From contig ML978210.1 in the NCBI GenBank assembly GCA_010015745.1, positions 62,001-126,000 of the forward strand: 64,000 nucleotides of DNA. Direction: 5' to 3'. Shown here in pieces: positions 11,866 to 23,586 of the stretch (position 1 is its first letter; every line of letters starts with the position of its first letter). The translations under genes and the position numbers were made by a program. Source of the DNA: Setomelanomma holmii. Lineage: Eukaryota > Ascomycota > Dothideomycetes > Pleosporales > Phaeosphaeriaceae. Below the pieces are notes generated by a model. It saw nothing but the letters and a program-made list of their open reading frames with translations, was not told the origin of the DNA and ran no database searches.

Positions 11866-13124
11866 ATCATGGGCGCGCCACACGAAATCCGTACATGCCG
11901 CCATCGTACTTACCCGTCGCGACTCGTTTACAAGCCTGTTGAGATCTGCCGCTGACTGGATCTACCACCTGACAGCAAGCCGACGACTTTAAAGGTCGTC
12001 TTCGCGAGAGTGGCATAGTTTGAGGTGGCGGAGCAACAGCAGGAACATTATCGCATTGTAAGGCGGTCAGAGAAGGAATGGAACAGGGCCAAGCCCTTAG
12101 GTCGGCATCGCAGTATACCACATTTCATGCCGTTCAGGGCGCGAAATTTGCTGAACATTTCTCAAGAACAGACGTCGAACAGCGGAGCAGATCCACACGG
12201 CGCAACGACTGGAGAACGCACTATCTGCCATCTTGCCTTGTAGTGCAGATGGCGATAGCTGTACTCTAGATACTTCGAATACTCATATCAGCTGGCGGGC
12301 ACTGCTCGACTCAGCTAGGTTTGACGCAAGCGGTCCATGAGACTCGAACGTGATCACAATATCATGCATCGAGACTGTGCCCTCGATACACCTCAAATGG
12401 TCGTCCTGTTCTCTTTCATCTTCTCGTTCTAACCAGCTCAATCCTCTAGGCATAGGTTCCGTGCCAGCGAACATGTCGTCGCGCACTTTGTGACAGCATC
12501 CAGTTCGGGCCATTCCATGACCCACACCCAGAACTCTAGCATGCATGCATCAAATGATCTGTTGAGCTACGTGGTAGTTCATTGCCAGGCAACTTGTACT
12601 GCTTCATCTTCATGTGCGTGCGAGGTCACATATGACGTCCCTCACCCACTACGCATGCTTCGCAACGTCGCATACTACTAACACAAGGGCTCGACACCAC
12701 TCGGTCACCACCAAATACCCATTCGGTCCCATCGACTGTTGTCGTTGGTCCAAGATTGAACATGGAGCTCGCTCTGACGGAACCAATCAGGCAGGCGCAT
12801 CCGTGGCATGCCGCTGACTTAGCCGACGACCCGCCAAGCTCGCGCTCACGCTTCTCCGCAGTCGTCGAACAACACACCGCCGCCCATCACACCACACCCG
12901 CACCAAAGCCATCTATATGTCCCCTGCCTGCTAGACATCTTGTCTGGCCGTACAGCAGTATCCATCTCTCTCCGCAGCCAGCCTAGAGTTGTGTCTACTT
13001 GTTGTATCGGCTCGCGCAGGCCACCCCTCACCCAACAAAGGAGCCCCGACAGCCAGCCGCACCGGCCTGCTGACACGATCACCGCATATTCTGTAGCAGC
13101 AAATAGACGCGACAAGGATATCAG
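11866..13124. other. Intergenic, should contain the Maf1 start
   Basis: No independent gene seen. The start codon of Maf1 should lie here, upstream of the acceptor TATCAG at 13124; ATGs occur at 12759, 12807 and 12916, but none is joined to 13125 by an obvious donor. Confidence 0.4.
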
Positions 13125-14249
13125 AAAGTATTCAGGCCGAAAGAGCTCGAATTCGTCGCGATGAAGGTGTGTACATGGCTTGATAAGGGATTAGACGATG
13201 ATGTAGCTGATCCAGCGGACCCGCAGTACCTTGATTTGTGCGCCCTCCATGAGGTCAACCTCGCCCTCAATTTCGACACCCAAGATACCGCCATTATCGG
13301 AGGCTGCGATCTATGGACCGTGAAAGCAGCTGGGAGCGACAAGAAGCTGTACAAGCGCATCGAGAAGACGCTTGAGGAGCGACACAAGGATCTCCTGTCC
13401 TTCGTGGCGGTGCACTCTGCTCAGTCTGTCGCTCAATTTGCAGAACAAGTCGAGGTCGCACGGGATACACCATTCGGCAGTTTCAATGAGGCAGCGAACC
13501 GACACACTTTCGCGTACCTAATTGCGACGTTGAACGCGACGCACATCGACTATGACTTCGCAAACACCTTAAACCCCGATGAGTTCCGCAGAGAGACACA
13601 ACACAGTTTCATGCACAAGATCGATCAGACCATGTATTACTTGCGGCCGCAGGTCTACTCTGCTGGTCTACCTGTAGGCGCAGTCACACCGCTCGGCTCA
13701 CCCATATGGAGTCCACGGTCGTGGCAATTGATTGATAGCGAGATGGACATGGCGAATTGCGAGTACTACGCCTGGGAGCCGTCAGATGATCCCTTTGCCG
13801 ACGACGGCGCAATCTGGAGTCATCACTTCTTCCTATACAACAAGGATCGCAAGCGCGTTTGCTACTTCTACCTGCGCGGAGTGTCTGCGCTGTCGAACAG
13901 CCCTAGTGTTGCCATGTCGCTCATGTCCAAGTTCAAGCAGACCAAGTACGAGTCGTGCACGAATGCGGGGTCGAGAAAGCGCGCAGAGTACTGGCTCGGC
14001 GACAAAGCGCGGAAGGGCCTCGAGGCATACGGCGATTCAGACGAGCTTGATAATATGGTTATCGATCACCCGGGCGATGTGGTTGACGCCGACCAAAATT
14101 ATTGGATACCAGCAAGAGAAATGAGCACGGATGCCGACTACTATGAAAGTGAAGGAGACAGCGATGTGGAGAGTCTCGTGGAGCGTGAAAGAGGCAGGAG
14201 TAAGATACGGACCATGAGCGAGGGCGTCATGGATCGGATGGAGATCTGA
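13125..14249 (+). CDS. Maf1, repressor of RNA polymerase III (start codon unresolved)
   Basis: Maf1 binds Pol III and represses tRNA and 5S transcription under stress or TOR inhibition, shuttling between cytoplasm and nucleus. An exon from 13125 reads KVFRPKELEFVAMK; an 87-nt intron (13167-13253, GTGTGT..GAG) follows, then VNLALNFDTQDTAIIGGCDL to the stop. The intron is a multiple of three and stop-free, so unspliced reading gives a longer, wrong protein. Landmarks are GSDKKLYKRIE, the box around RHTFAYLIATLNATHIDYDF, and the FFLYNKDRKRVCYFYLRG box. The tail is acidic and then basic (ESEGDSDVESLVERERGRSK) and probably phosphorylated. Family members start MK(Y/F/V), so the likely model is an upstream ATG spliced onto AAA at 13125 (inference). 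Confidence 0.88.
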   Translation, partial: KVFRPKELEFVAMKVCTWLDKGLDDDVADPADPQYLDLCALHEVNLALNFDTQDTAIIGGCDLWTVKAAGSDKKLYKRIEKTLEERHKDLLSFVAVHSAQSVAQFAEQVEVARDTPFGSFNEAANRHTFAYLIATLNATHIDYDFANTLNPDEFRRETQHSFMHKIDQTMYYLRPQVYSAGLPVGAVTPLGSPIWSPRSWQLIDSEMDMANCEYYAWEPSDDPFADDGAIWSHHFFLYNKDRKRVCYFYLRGVSALSNSPSVAMSLMSKFKQTKYESCTNAGSRKRAEYWLGDKARKGLEAYGDSDELDNMVIDHPGDVVDADQNYWIPAREMSTDADYYESEGDSDVESLVERERGRSKIRTMSEGVMDRMEI

Positions 14250-16807
14250 AGGCTTTCGGCACCTCCTCGATTCAGAAAGACCTCACAACGGCGGTCTGTG
14301 TTGTCATTCAACTTGACGACACGTTTCGACAACGTCTGAGGTATGACGCCGGTTTTCCTTACTTGTACGGGCATTTCTGGCGTTTGCGGTCTGCTTATGC
14401 TGTTCAACATTTCCTTGCTCCTCTTGAGCATTACGACCACGACAGGGCGTTACGGTCGGTGGGAGCGACGCGTTTCACGCCTTTGTTTTTCGGTCGCGCT
14501 CGAGATACCCATTTCCGCTTTTTTTTTTTTTGCGTTTCGTCTGTTTGCGCATGAAGAGTACGGACACCGAAGCCAGTATGGTAGCTGGCACGGTTGGTGA
14601 GGTATGTAATCGCCTGATGACAGGATGTATGGAATACGGACATGATTTATCGTTACAGCTTCTTCTTCCATGGACAGGTCTCTTCACAGGTCTGGCACAT
14701 AATCATCCTGGCATAGCTGGACATGCTTGGTGAAGTGCCATACTGGTATGCCGCAAGTCATCTCACTCACTGGTCTCCTAGGATCAGCTCTTGTGATCTT
14801 ACCACACCTTTTCATGTCCGGTGGGAGATAGCTGAAGGCTCTCACGCATGCCAACTAGGCTAGCGACAACTTAATAGGGCATTAAAGGCCTCCTAGCAGC
14901 TATATGCTGCGTACAACTAACTTCTCAAAGTTATGCGAATGTATACGCGCCTCTTTGAAAATACGTAAACACATGCGGTAGCTGGTATCCTAAACGAGGC
15001 GAGGGCAATCTCGTTTCTGTGACGGCTGACTGCAGCGATGGACACCGGTTGCAGATTTGATCTTTCACTGGCTTGTCGCCATGGCTTACTCCCATACCTA
15101 CATGGCTTGGTACTGCGACCGACAACCGGCCCCCGAAGACAGCGAAGGTCAAGGTCCTCCCACTTTGCTCCTGGCCCTTTAAGGGGCGAACCGATTAGTT
15201 CGGAGGTTGCGATTCGACCATCTATTCTGCCGGCAAGTGCGGTACACCAATCACAGGCGCATTCTTGCTAGCTACCACAAGGCTGAGTGCACAGGCTTAC
15301 ATGGTGCACGTTGATCGTCCCATATGGCCCACAAACGTGCTGAAATGAACAGGCGTTCAGTACCTGATCTGGTCAACGGATAGACTGGTGAAGCTCACTC
15401 TGCTGACTCATGGCTTGAATGTCTTCACGTTTTCTGCAAGGCTGAACAGGACTCTTTGCGACCTCGATAAGCACGATAGGCTGAGTGTGTGTCTCAAGAA
15501 TAGAAATTTGGGGGCCCCCAGCCGATCCACTATGATAAGAGCGTGTTGACTCCAGCTTCAGAGATGCGTATCCAGACCGAGCAAGTACAGTTAGACCTGC
15601 CTCGTCTCTACTCACAACAAGCAGCTTCGCCACACTCGCACTGCAATCGAGCTTTGCGCATTCCAATATGACTATCAAAACTGCGTCTGTTCAGTCTACG
15701 GTTGCGGCAAATCTTAGTACCACTGGGTCGTCAAGCGTCGCTGCTAGTCAAAATACCACCTAATGCTTACCCAGCGAGCAATGCTACCGAGAACAACTCA
15801 AACACCGACTCGAAGAATACGGCCAGGAAGCAGCCAAGTAATCACACAAGCACCAACATCTACATCGATAACGACATCGACACCGTCATCTACACATTCG
15901 TCTATGCAGGCGCCTGCACATTCATCTCCGCCAGCGTCTACGCAAACAGGGACACCAACGCCAACACAACCATCAACACGGGTACCGACCTCACGAGGAC
16001 CAGCACATGCTCAAATGCCTGCAATGCAAGCAGCTCCCAGTGTCACGGCTGTACCTTAGGGCTCACCTTCACCTTGAGAAGGTAAACTATTATCTCCCAA
16101 TCCAGTATCTCAAAGCACCGTCGCTCGCTCTTCTCGTGTAGCCAAATATAGGATCCCATCTACATTCCTGAATATCAAGCTTCGCAAGAAACTCCAATAC
16201 ATGTATCCGTGACTTGATCGTGCTCCTTCTGAGCATATTTCCCGGCCGTCCCCGTGTTAGAATGGAGTTGATGCCACCACTTCGCGCGGACCATACGCCG
16301 CACACACACATGTCCCTGACCTGACGCAAACCTCAGGATCGCCCGCATAATCCTCGCACCGAGTAGCGCATAACCTACCCGTCCTTATAATGCGTGCTAT
16401 GCCGGCAGATCATAGCAGCTATGCATATACAGCTCGTATTCGGCAAGCCAATCACGAGACTCGATGGCGTTTGTGTGAAACATTGTGTATTTGGGGATCT
16501 TCATGCATGTGTTGTGTGCTTGCGCAAGAGCCTTGTGTAAGTCATGGTACCGTGGCTTTGAAATGTCGTTGGGACATGGGTTCTTGATTTGGGTTCGATC
16601 GACTGGAATAGAAAGTGATACGAGTACAAATTGGTACGCTTGACTGCAAAGCGCGCTGGATATGGGCATGCGGGCGGTTACTAGTTAGCAAGTGCCAAAT
16701 TGCTCTCACAAATCCACGTCACTTCAATGGTTGCGAATGAATGCTCCATGGCAATATTGCGGCCTTTAATCTACATTCGTTACGAAACTATTTACAAGGA
16801 AATATTC
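14250..16807. other. Long intergenic region with a Thr/Ser/Pro-coding low-complexity patch
   Basis: No intact gene recognised. Near 15540-16085 two adjacent plus-strand frames are rich in Ser/Thr/Ala/Pro (one ends SSVAASQNTT with a stop, the next has TSTSITTSTPSSTHSS and ends PSVTAVP). This could be a broken mucin-like surface-protein gene or compositional chance. A minus-strand frame across 15373-15690 is also protein-like but has no ATG. Confidence 0.35.
14519..14531. repeat. Poly-T tract
   Basis: A run of 13 T downstream of the Maf1 stop codon, a simple homopolymer tract. Confidence 0.9.
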
Positions 16808-18120
16808 CTAAACGATCGACGTCTTCTTGTGCTGTGGTTCATGCTGCGGCTCCACCTCCATAGTCGTCAACTCGAAATCCGTCTTTTGAAAAATTCCCTG
16901 ATTGTCCCACGAGTCACTCAACATCACGTCGTCCTTGTCGTTATACGTGTTCTTCGCATCCGAATAGATATGCGCACGGTGGTTACTAGTTCCAAAGGCT
17001 GCGGGCATCTTACTACGGCGGGCCGTGTTGTCGGCTGTAGATGCGAGTTTTCGAGATGTCAGCGAGGTGTGGATGTCTCGGAGATATGGCCGTAGGACTG
17101 GTATGCACTGCACGATGATGGTGCCGACGATTTCGGATGAGTACCAGATGTTCGAGTGGGCGTTGCGCCAGAAATACCAGGCATCTTTCTGGTTGCCTTC
17201 GTCTTTCCAGCTGATACGGATAGCGGCTATGACAGCAACCATCATTCCCTACGGGAGGTTCGTTAGTGACTTGCGAGCTGATACAGTTCATGTACGGCGG
17301 GACTCACCAAGCTCATGGCTACGCATAGTCCAATCTTTTCGCGCCTTCTCATGTCGAGGTTCCAGGTGATGACCCAGGGGAATGCGGCAAGGACAAAATC
17401 CATGATGACGTTGTACACTGCATGAAAGTTAGCGTGCTTTGATGGCTTACGAGAGATGAGCTGTCCTACAATTGCCGCCTTCCTTGAAATCGTCACGAAA
17501 CTTAGAGTCAAGGCAAACGTCCAGTCGGTACCAGACATCGTAGCTAGGCTTGCCGCAGATCTTCGCCCACTGCAAGATGACTTTGGTGATCATGTAGGCG
17601 TTCACCGAACCGATGCAAAACCAAAGGGCCCAATGGTACCAGCCCTTCGTGAGTTTGATCAAAGTAACGGCGAAGGCTGTCTTGCTCAGAGACTGCCCAA
17701 TCAATGTACCGCAGGAGGTGATGTTGATGAGGATATGCATTCGATCATCCCAGGAATCTGTGACGTAACCAGTCGCGAACTCAAGGGTAATGAGACTGTT
17801 GTTCGCCGCAAGTATCAACTAGAGATATATCAGTCATCGTTCATCAGATGTGCGGCTGCGGTGCGTCGTTGGTAATGCGCATGAGGCGCAAAACTTGCAC
17901 TCGAAGCACACCAGATGATGCAGGGAGGGTAACTCACCCAAGTGACGATAAGGATATGATCGTCATACCACAGTCCATGGCGACGAGTGAGTTTGATCCA
18001 TATCCGGAGACCGAGAAATACCGTCGCGCCAGCGAATAGCGTCCATAATCCGGCGTTCAGTTCGACCGTAGGATCAATGTAGCCATGTGTCGTGACTTCG
18101 TGCTTTCGCCGGAAGAACAT
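16808..18120 (-). CDS. Fungal rhodopsin-like (SAT4/PTH11-type) integral membrane protein
   Basis: Seven-helix plasma-membrane protein of the large ascomycete family related to PTH11 receptors; ligands are mostly unknown. Four exons: 18120-17938, 17818-17470, 17417-17308, 17248-16808, all phases consistent, 360 residues. Helix 1 lies in LNAGLWTLFAGATVFLGLRI, followed by RRHGLWYDDHILIVTW, a typical DD motif of the family. Later helices include FAVTLIKLTKGWYHWALWF, NVIMDFVLAAFPWVITWNL and MMVAVIAAIRISW, followed by WYSSEIVGTIIVQCIPVLRPY. The last 100 residues are a polar cytosolic tail. I chose the ATG at 18120; a TTG further up is in frame but unlikely. An N-terminal CFEM domain, present in true PTH11, is absent. 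Confidence 0.85.
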
Positions 18121-20692
18121 CCTCGCATTTCGAGCTCCCAGAGCAAAGGCCTCCAAAAGAAACGAAATAAATCCCCGAGAGAGTGTGCGAAGATGAGAAG
18201 AAACGAAAAGGAATCAATCAAACGAAGCGAAGGGAGAGTAATATCCAGGATTCATTCCAAGATCAGGCCCTGCGGGATCGCGTGGTTTTTGGGAAAGCCC
18301 TATCGAGACAATGAGCCCTACATCACTGCCATGCTGTGTGTTCCAGGCTTGGGGCGCTGAGATGAAGCCCTCCTTGCAAGGAATTGGTGGAAATCTAAAA
18401 CAACCGTTCACAGCCACCCCAGTCGTGTCGTCGCACAAGAATGGCTGCACGTCCATGATCCTGGGGAAACTCGTGGGACATCTAGCCACAAATGGTGATA
18501 ATTCCTGGAAGTCCCTGGGATTCTAGCTTACGCGGAACGATCCACCGTCATTTCAACGGGAATCGACGAGGGCCCAGGCAACCGGAGTCTGGCGTCATGA
18601 ATCATAGGAAGCCAGCGTTGAAACTTGACAGCTGCCATGCACTTTTCGCGTCGTGTTCAAAGCCCAAAACGTGGTAGGAACGTCGCACGCATATCGCGAT
18701 TGGAAAGACAGAAGTCCAAAGTGGTCGTATGCAGCCACAACGGTGGAAGTTCGAGTACGGGCGGGGAAACTGCGGGAAGCCGTCACCTGGCCTGGTTGCT
18801 GGCTTCGGCTTCTGGGCTAGAAGCAGGATGCGGCACCGGCAGGCCCGAAATTAAATTGATCTCACGTCTTCAGCATGATGCCCAGCTGATGGTGGGGAAA
18901 AACAAGGAACATCGCCGTCATGAGCCCGAAGAACGGACTTCCAAATCCAAGGTACATGCTGTGCTTCTGCGTTGAAGGTGGGACAGTGATGCGTACCGGA
19001 AGATGCCAGAAAGGAACATGGTGTTTCAGATTGGAGGTGCCAATATAGCGGAAGCGTGGGGGCAGGACAAAAGGGTAAGGCGCAGTCGGATCGATGAACG
19101 GCTTTGCTTCTTCCTTTCGTCAACACGCGAGAAACGAGAAATTTATTTACCGAAGTTTATTTACCGAAGCGAACCATATCAGGCTCGTATATCATGCGCA
19201 TCGAAGCCTCTGAGGACTTTGCAGAACCGTCGGTTTCGCAAGCTCCAGACTGTGCAGACGACAACGACGTTGATGAAAGACCTCGGGCAGCATCTGCAAC
19301 AAGGATTGAACACAACTTGCATCACGTACCTTATACCACAGAGAGTGAAGAGCTTATCGAGTCGACATGGTGCATCCTGCACACATCCGCAGACGCACGC
19401 AATTGTGGTCAGTCCGTTGAAATGACAGGCAAACCCTTTGGCCCGCTCCGGCGAGGCCTCGTCGAAGCAGCATTGAAAGATCTCCTGCACTCCACCGAAT
19501 GCCGGAGGCTGGAGAGTGGGACCAGTGACTGAGCCCCATTGTTTTCACGTTTTGGTGCACATAAAATCTCCTAGAATCCTCATGTGCCCGGTCGACCGCA
19601 CATTCTGCCTTGGGTAGCCTCGGGTCCTGTTGCCGTCCATCTCGACCCCCCGATCGTCAGTAGCAAGAAGAGCCGAGTTAGAGTGCTACCAAGAACAAGA
19701 ATGTCTGGCTTTGATTGAAAAAACATTATTTTGGCATCGAAGTCATCTAGATGCCGTCGGCCCGTCGAGCGTGATACTTTGCTGGACTGAATCCATGCCG
19801 TATCCGATTGCACTACTCAAGTGGAGCATTGTCAAGGTGATGCCGCCAACTACATGCCTCTCTCGCACATAATTGACTTGCAACTTCACGGAAACACCGT
19901 CGTCGAGTTCGAGGTCAGGTCAAGCGTACTTCGAAGGGCTGCATTCCTGCGTTGTCCTTCAGTTCATGCGACTGAACACTAATATATTCACGTATTGCAG
20001 TTCAACAGCTCAGGCATGTCATCTGCGTGTAAGTCACATCATCCGAGAGGTCTCACCAAAACCCTCAGCCAGCACAATCCGAAGCTCTTCTTCATGGTCT
20101 GGCTGCGCCTCCGATATGTCCCGGCGTTTGAGATCGCAATTATATCGCGCTTGACTTCGCGACTGCCCAGATGAGTTTGTGGCAGCTAGCTGAACGCGCA
20201 ATATGCTTACTTGCCATACAACCCTCAAGAGCTGCAGGTGAACCTAGAAACCATTTAGGAATTCTCGAGGCCGGCATCATAAGTTGCAGACAGTTAGGGT
20301 TTGCTTGGTACTCTAGATGTTGGTGCCAGTACCATGGTTCGACAAGAAGGCCAACGAGCCGCAATAGAAAGCTTCCCAGTTGTATTTTGATCTGGGTTTA
20401 AGAGATCTACCGTCCTTTGACCACATAAAATTCACAAAGCTGAACTCACCTGAACATCATCGAGAAATCAAGAGGACATACGCACCGCAACTATGACGCC
20501 TCTCAATCTTGCGGCGAATAACATCGGCCTTACTAGCATCGCTCGAACGTCTCTAGCAGGGACAGAGACGTCGAGACTTCCTGAGGTCTTTGCGACTGAT
20601 GCACTCCGGAAGGTATGGTTATCACGATCGTTTGGTGAAGACTGTCTAAACTTGCAAGACTTCGAAGTGCTAATGATCACCAGACCCATAGC
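18121..20692. other. Intergenic, no confident gene
   Basis: Several short protein-like frames, none assembled into a gene: a plus frame from the ATG at 19194 (112 residues, polar) to 19532, and minus-strand stretches at 20153-20052 (DLKRRDISEAQPDHEEELRI) and about 19889-19750 (GGITLTMLHLSSAIGYGMDS) that could be exons of one small minus-strand gene. Evidence is too thin to call any of them. Confidence 0.35.
19142..19169. repeat. 14-bp tandem repeat
   Basis: TTTATTTACCGAAG occurs twice back to back without mismatch (19142-19155 and 19156-19169), just upstream of a candidate short frame at 19194. Confidence 0.9.
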
Positions 20693-21235
20693 ATGCCGGC
20701 ACCACGATACTTCACCAGTGCGATCAAGCCAGCATCAAATAGTGCTACCACCCAACACGCTCCGCTCCGCCCTCGACTCAGCACATTCCAACCGCTTTCG
20801 CCTCCTGGAGCACCTCGAAGGTATTTGACCGATAGCCCACGCTTCGAAAAGAACATGGAGCATCACATCGGCCAGATACGTCAGGATGAGCTACACAAGC
20901 TGAGAAGAACGCTTTTAGACAGCTTCGGAGTGGATGCCACTTGTGATTTGATGACACCATTCCACGAGGCCAACCTCCGCTGCTTGCAGCGGCTCAACAA
21001 AGCCATTGTCGAGGAGGCTGAACACCGATACCGTATGAAGCTTTTCACAAGGAAGACAGCGAAGGAGGGACTGCTGCTGCTTGTGGCATATGTCGGTCTT
21101 GTTGTGGTCATGACTGGATCGATGGTGCTCGCTGCAGGACCCTCGCCGTCCCAGAAGAGTAGACCAAGCCTTTCATATGGAGCTAGTTCAACCACCAAAA
21201 AGCAAGAGGAGGACTATGTGCAGAAGAGGGAGTAA
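20693..21235 (+). CDS. Small putative mitochondrial single-TM protein (cluster member A)
   Basis: Single exon, 180 residues, starting at an ATG. The N terminus is basic and hydroxylated and free of acidic residues up to PRRYLTDSPRF, which resembles a matrix-processing site (R at -3/-2 of an aromatic). A helical segment follows (IRQDELHKLRRTLLDSFGV; RLNKAIVEEAEHRYRMKLF), then one membrane helix (GLLLLVAYVGLVVVMTGSMV) near residue 145 and a polar tail. This order suggests an inner-membrane protein with its bulk in the matrix (inference). No family is recognised. It is followed on the same strand by two genes with the same architecture. Confidence 0.6.
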   Translation: MPAPRYFTSAIKPASNSATTQHAPLRPRLSTFQPLSPPGAPRRYLTDSPRFEKNMEHHIGQIRQDELHKLRRTLLDSFGVDATCDLMTPFHEANLRCLQRLNKAIVEEAEHRYRMKLFTRKTAKEGLLLLVAYVGLVVVMTGSMVLAAGPSPSQKSRPSLSYGASSTTKKQEEDYVQKRE

Positions 21236-21840
21236 CTACGCGAAGATGTCTACGAAGTTGTCTCGCCCAGCTGATAGATCGAATTAGTTTGACTGGGACT
21301 TGACGTGTTATTTTCGAAGAAGTCGGACGTAGAGTTTGGTCACGTTTACAATCTCCACTCATATTGTGTTCACAGATCGATCATCATAACACGTATTCGA
21401 GTGCACCGTTATCTCAAACTTTTCCTTTCTTCTGCCATGATTGACAAACAAATTAGATATAAAACCTCGTGTTAAGAAAGTTCCAAAGCCCGAGCTTCGG
21501 TGGTAGACGACTCATATGATCACTATCGAGAGCCGCGAGACTTCCTGATCGCCACACCATCAAAAAGTGGCTCAGTTGGTGCAATTTGCGTCCCCAGCGC
21601 CATAGTACTCAGCATGCTTATGATTCTCAAACTTGATTTTTAGCGCAGCTCACAAAAACTCTGTACTTGTAAGATTTCCCATCATCCTTCACCGATGAAG
21701 TGAACTCGCTTTCCACAACGAACTTTCTCCAATCAATCGGAATGCCACCTTCACAACACCTCGTCGAAGCCATCTCGTACAGCTTTATACCAAGCGTATC
21801 TCTTATGTCGGGTCGCTCCACACTTGCGACAAGACCAGGC
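21236..21840. other. Intergenic region between cluster members A and B
   Basis: About 600 bp. The frame of the next gene is open from 21700 and has an ATG at 21742, but the presequence-like start is at 21841. No other feature is seen. Confidence 0.4.
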
Positions 21841-22440
21841 ATGAGCATGGTTACGGCAGGCTTAAGATATAAACTTTCGCAACAGCCCTCCAATACGAGG
21901 ACACGTCGCTTCCTATCCACTACACCACTACACCGACCTTTGACGACACAGAAGCCCGGGCTACCATCACGCGTACCTGCAAATCAGCCTTCTAATTACC
22001 CATTCGACTATACGAGAGCTCTCTGGACATATCCGCGCTACTTCACCATATACAAGTCGAATGCAGACCTCACACTCGCGACGAATCTAGGCCGCGAGCT
22101 CCGCCTTGATTCGAACCCATCATCTCAAATCAGATCCACTAAAATGTCAAGGAAACAGAGTCGCAACGATACCATAGGGAGATATTGCGTGCCCATCCTG
22201 TATGCCGTCTTCATCACATTCACAACAGGGAATGCGGTCGTCATGGGGAAGGCTATCGAAGATCTCGAAAACAAGACTCAGGTCTCTCCAAGGCCATACG
22301 AGTCATCCAAAAAGGACACTGCCGTATCCGCCACTAACAGCGACTGTGAAGCGGACTCGGAGGCAGTGCAGGCGGAGCTGGACGCACTTCGCGCGGAGCT
22401 GAGGCAAACTCGTTTCATGCCAGTATTGGTTCATCCCTAA
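21841..22440 (+). CDS. Small putative mitochondrial single-TM protein (cluster member B)
   Basis: Single exon, 199 residues if translation starts at MSMVTAGLRYKLSQQ; an in-frame ATG at 21742 would add 33 residues. The start chosen gives a classic presequence ending in RTRRFLSTTPLH, a good processing-peptidase site (RRF before LS). A membrane helix lies in RYCVPILYAVFITFTTGNAVV around residue 125, followed by an acidic tail with a short heptad-like end (SEAVQAELDALRAELRQTRF). I recognise no family. Codon use and composition match the neighbours. It lies 605 bp after member A on the same strand. Confidence 0.6.
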   Translation: MSMVTAGLRYKLSQQPSNTRTRRFLSTTPLHRPLTTQKPGLPSRVPANQPSNYPFDYTRALWTYPRYFTIYKSNADLTLATNLGRELRLDSNPSSQIRSTKMSRKQSRNDTIGRYCVPILYAVFITFTTGNAVVMGKAIEDLENKTQVSPRPYESSKKDTAVSATNSDCEADSEAVQAELDALRAELRQTRFMPVLVHP

Positions 22441-23071
22441 GCTTGGTGGTATTACCATCCGTATTCATGGCGATGGTCTGGAGTGTGAATAGTGGAAGAG
22501 GGCGTTCTACCGAAATTGGTGCTTGTGTAGCATTGGTAAATATCCACTCAGTTTGAACACAAGAACTTCAGATTTTATCATCAGCTATGCTTGAATGAAC
22601 TCGCAATAATGTCGGAATTGTGCGACTTTTGGTCGGAAGCGATACGAAAACCCAGAAGTAGTAGGTCTTGTAGCAATTCGTGTCCGCTTGACGACTATGC
22701 AAAGTACAATTACTCACAGTTTTGCAAGCTTATAGAAGCCTGGATATCTGCAGAACGTTTTACCAGTCACAGTTGCCACAGACCGAAGTCTCTGAGGTCA
22801 TACAGGGTGTAGCGAGAGGGCGATTTAGAAAGAGAGCCTCTACTTGATCGTACACAGATCAATATTCTGGTTCTGCAGCGTGTCCCTTCCGCTCGTTCGC
22901 GATTGCTCCCGAAATGAACCAAACCTCGTTTTCCTAGCATCTAAGCAACAACGCCAGGTCTTCACATCTGATGACCAAGACCCGACCTGAAAAAACCGGT
23001 AGAAGGATGTTCTCAGCATTTTCTTCTGCACAACCATTTTCAACCCTGCAAACTCACACATTAGCATCATC
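22441..23071. other. Intergenic region between cluster members B and C
   Basis: No coding signal or notable repeat was recognised in these 631 bp. Confidence 0.4.
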
Positions 23072-23586
23072 ATGCCTCCCACATATCACGCAATCAACGC
23101 GCTGCGACCTTCCTTAGCGTCCTCACCAGTATTTCGTGCCCGGGCATCCTGTCTAGCCTCAGGTATCAAAACACCTAGGCACGCGGGAATAATGTATTCT
23201 CAAAGACCAGCTACCACCTCGTCTCATGACACCTCTGACAATAATGCTACAGAACTCCGCGCTCTCAACTATCCGCCAACGACGAGCTTGATGCATACCT
23301 TTCCTCACGCATCGGCCCTGTACAAGCTGTACTCCTCAAACAAACCTTCGCCGCGCCGACCAGTCAGGTGAATTTAGAGAAACTCTCGCACCTCCAAACG
23401 GTACACAAGGCAGCCGAGCGTGAAGAAGTCAAAAGATGGTGGATCTCATACCTAGTCAGTTTGGCATTTGGCTGTGGACTAGCACTATACCTAGTAAATA
23501 GGGACAGTCGTGAGCGAGCGCGATACTGGGAAGAAATGCGAAACAAGAGCAGCGAGGAGCTCGAGAGGATGTTTGCGGGGAATTAG
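23072..23586 (+). CDS. Small putative mitochondrial single-TM protein (cluster member C), splice unresolved
   Basis: The C-terminal exon is clear: from about 23253 (after GCTACAG, with a CTGAC branch-like site upstream) it reads TPRSQLSANDELDAYLSSRI, then VNLEKLSHLQTVHKAAEREE, a membrane helix (WWISYLVSLAFGCGLALYLV) and a charged tail ending ELERMFAGN. The N-terminal exon probably starts at the ATG at 23072 (MPPTYHAINALRPSLASS), basic and presequence-like. The good donor GTATCA at 23163 does not keep frame with acceptor 23252; a weaker GTCCTC donor does. Architecture (coil, TM, charged tail) matches members A and B. Function unknown. Confidence 0.55.

Noticed and set aside
19194..19532. 112-residue polar frame as a gene
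   Set aside because: Begins with an ATG and looks moderately protein-like, but an equally good frame exists on the other strand and no homology is recognised.
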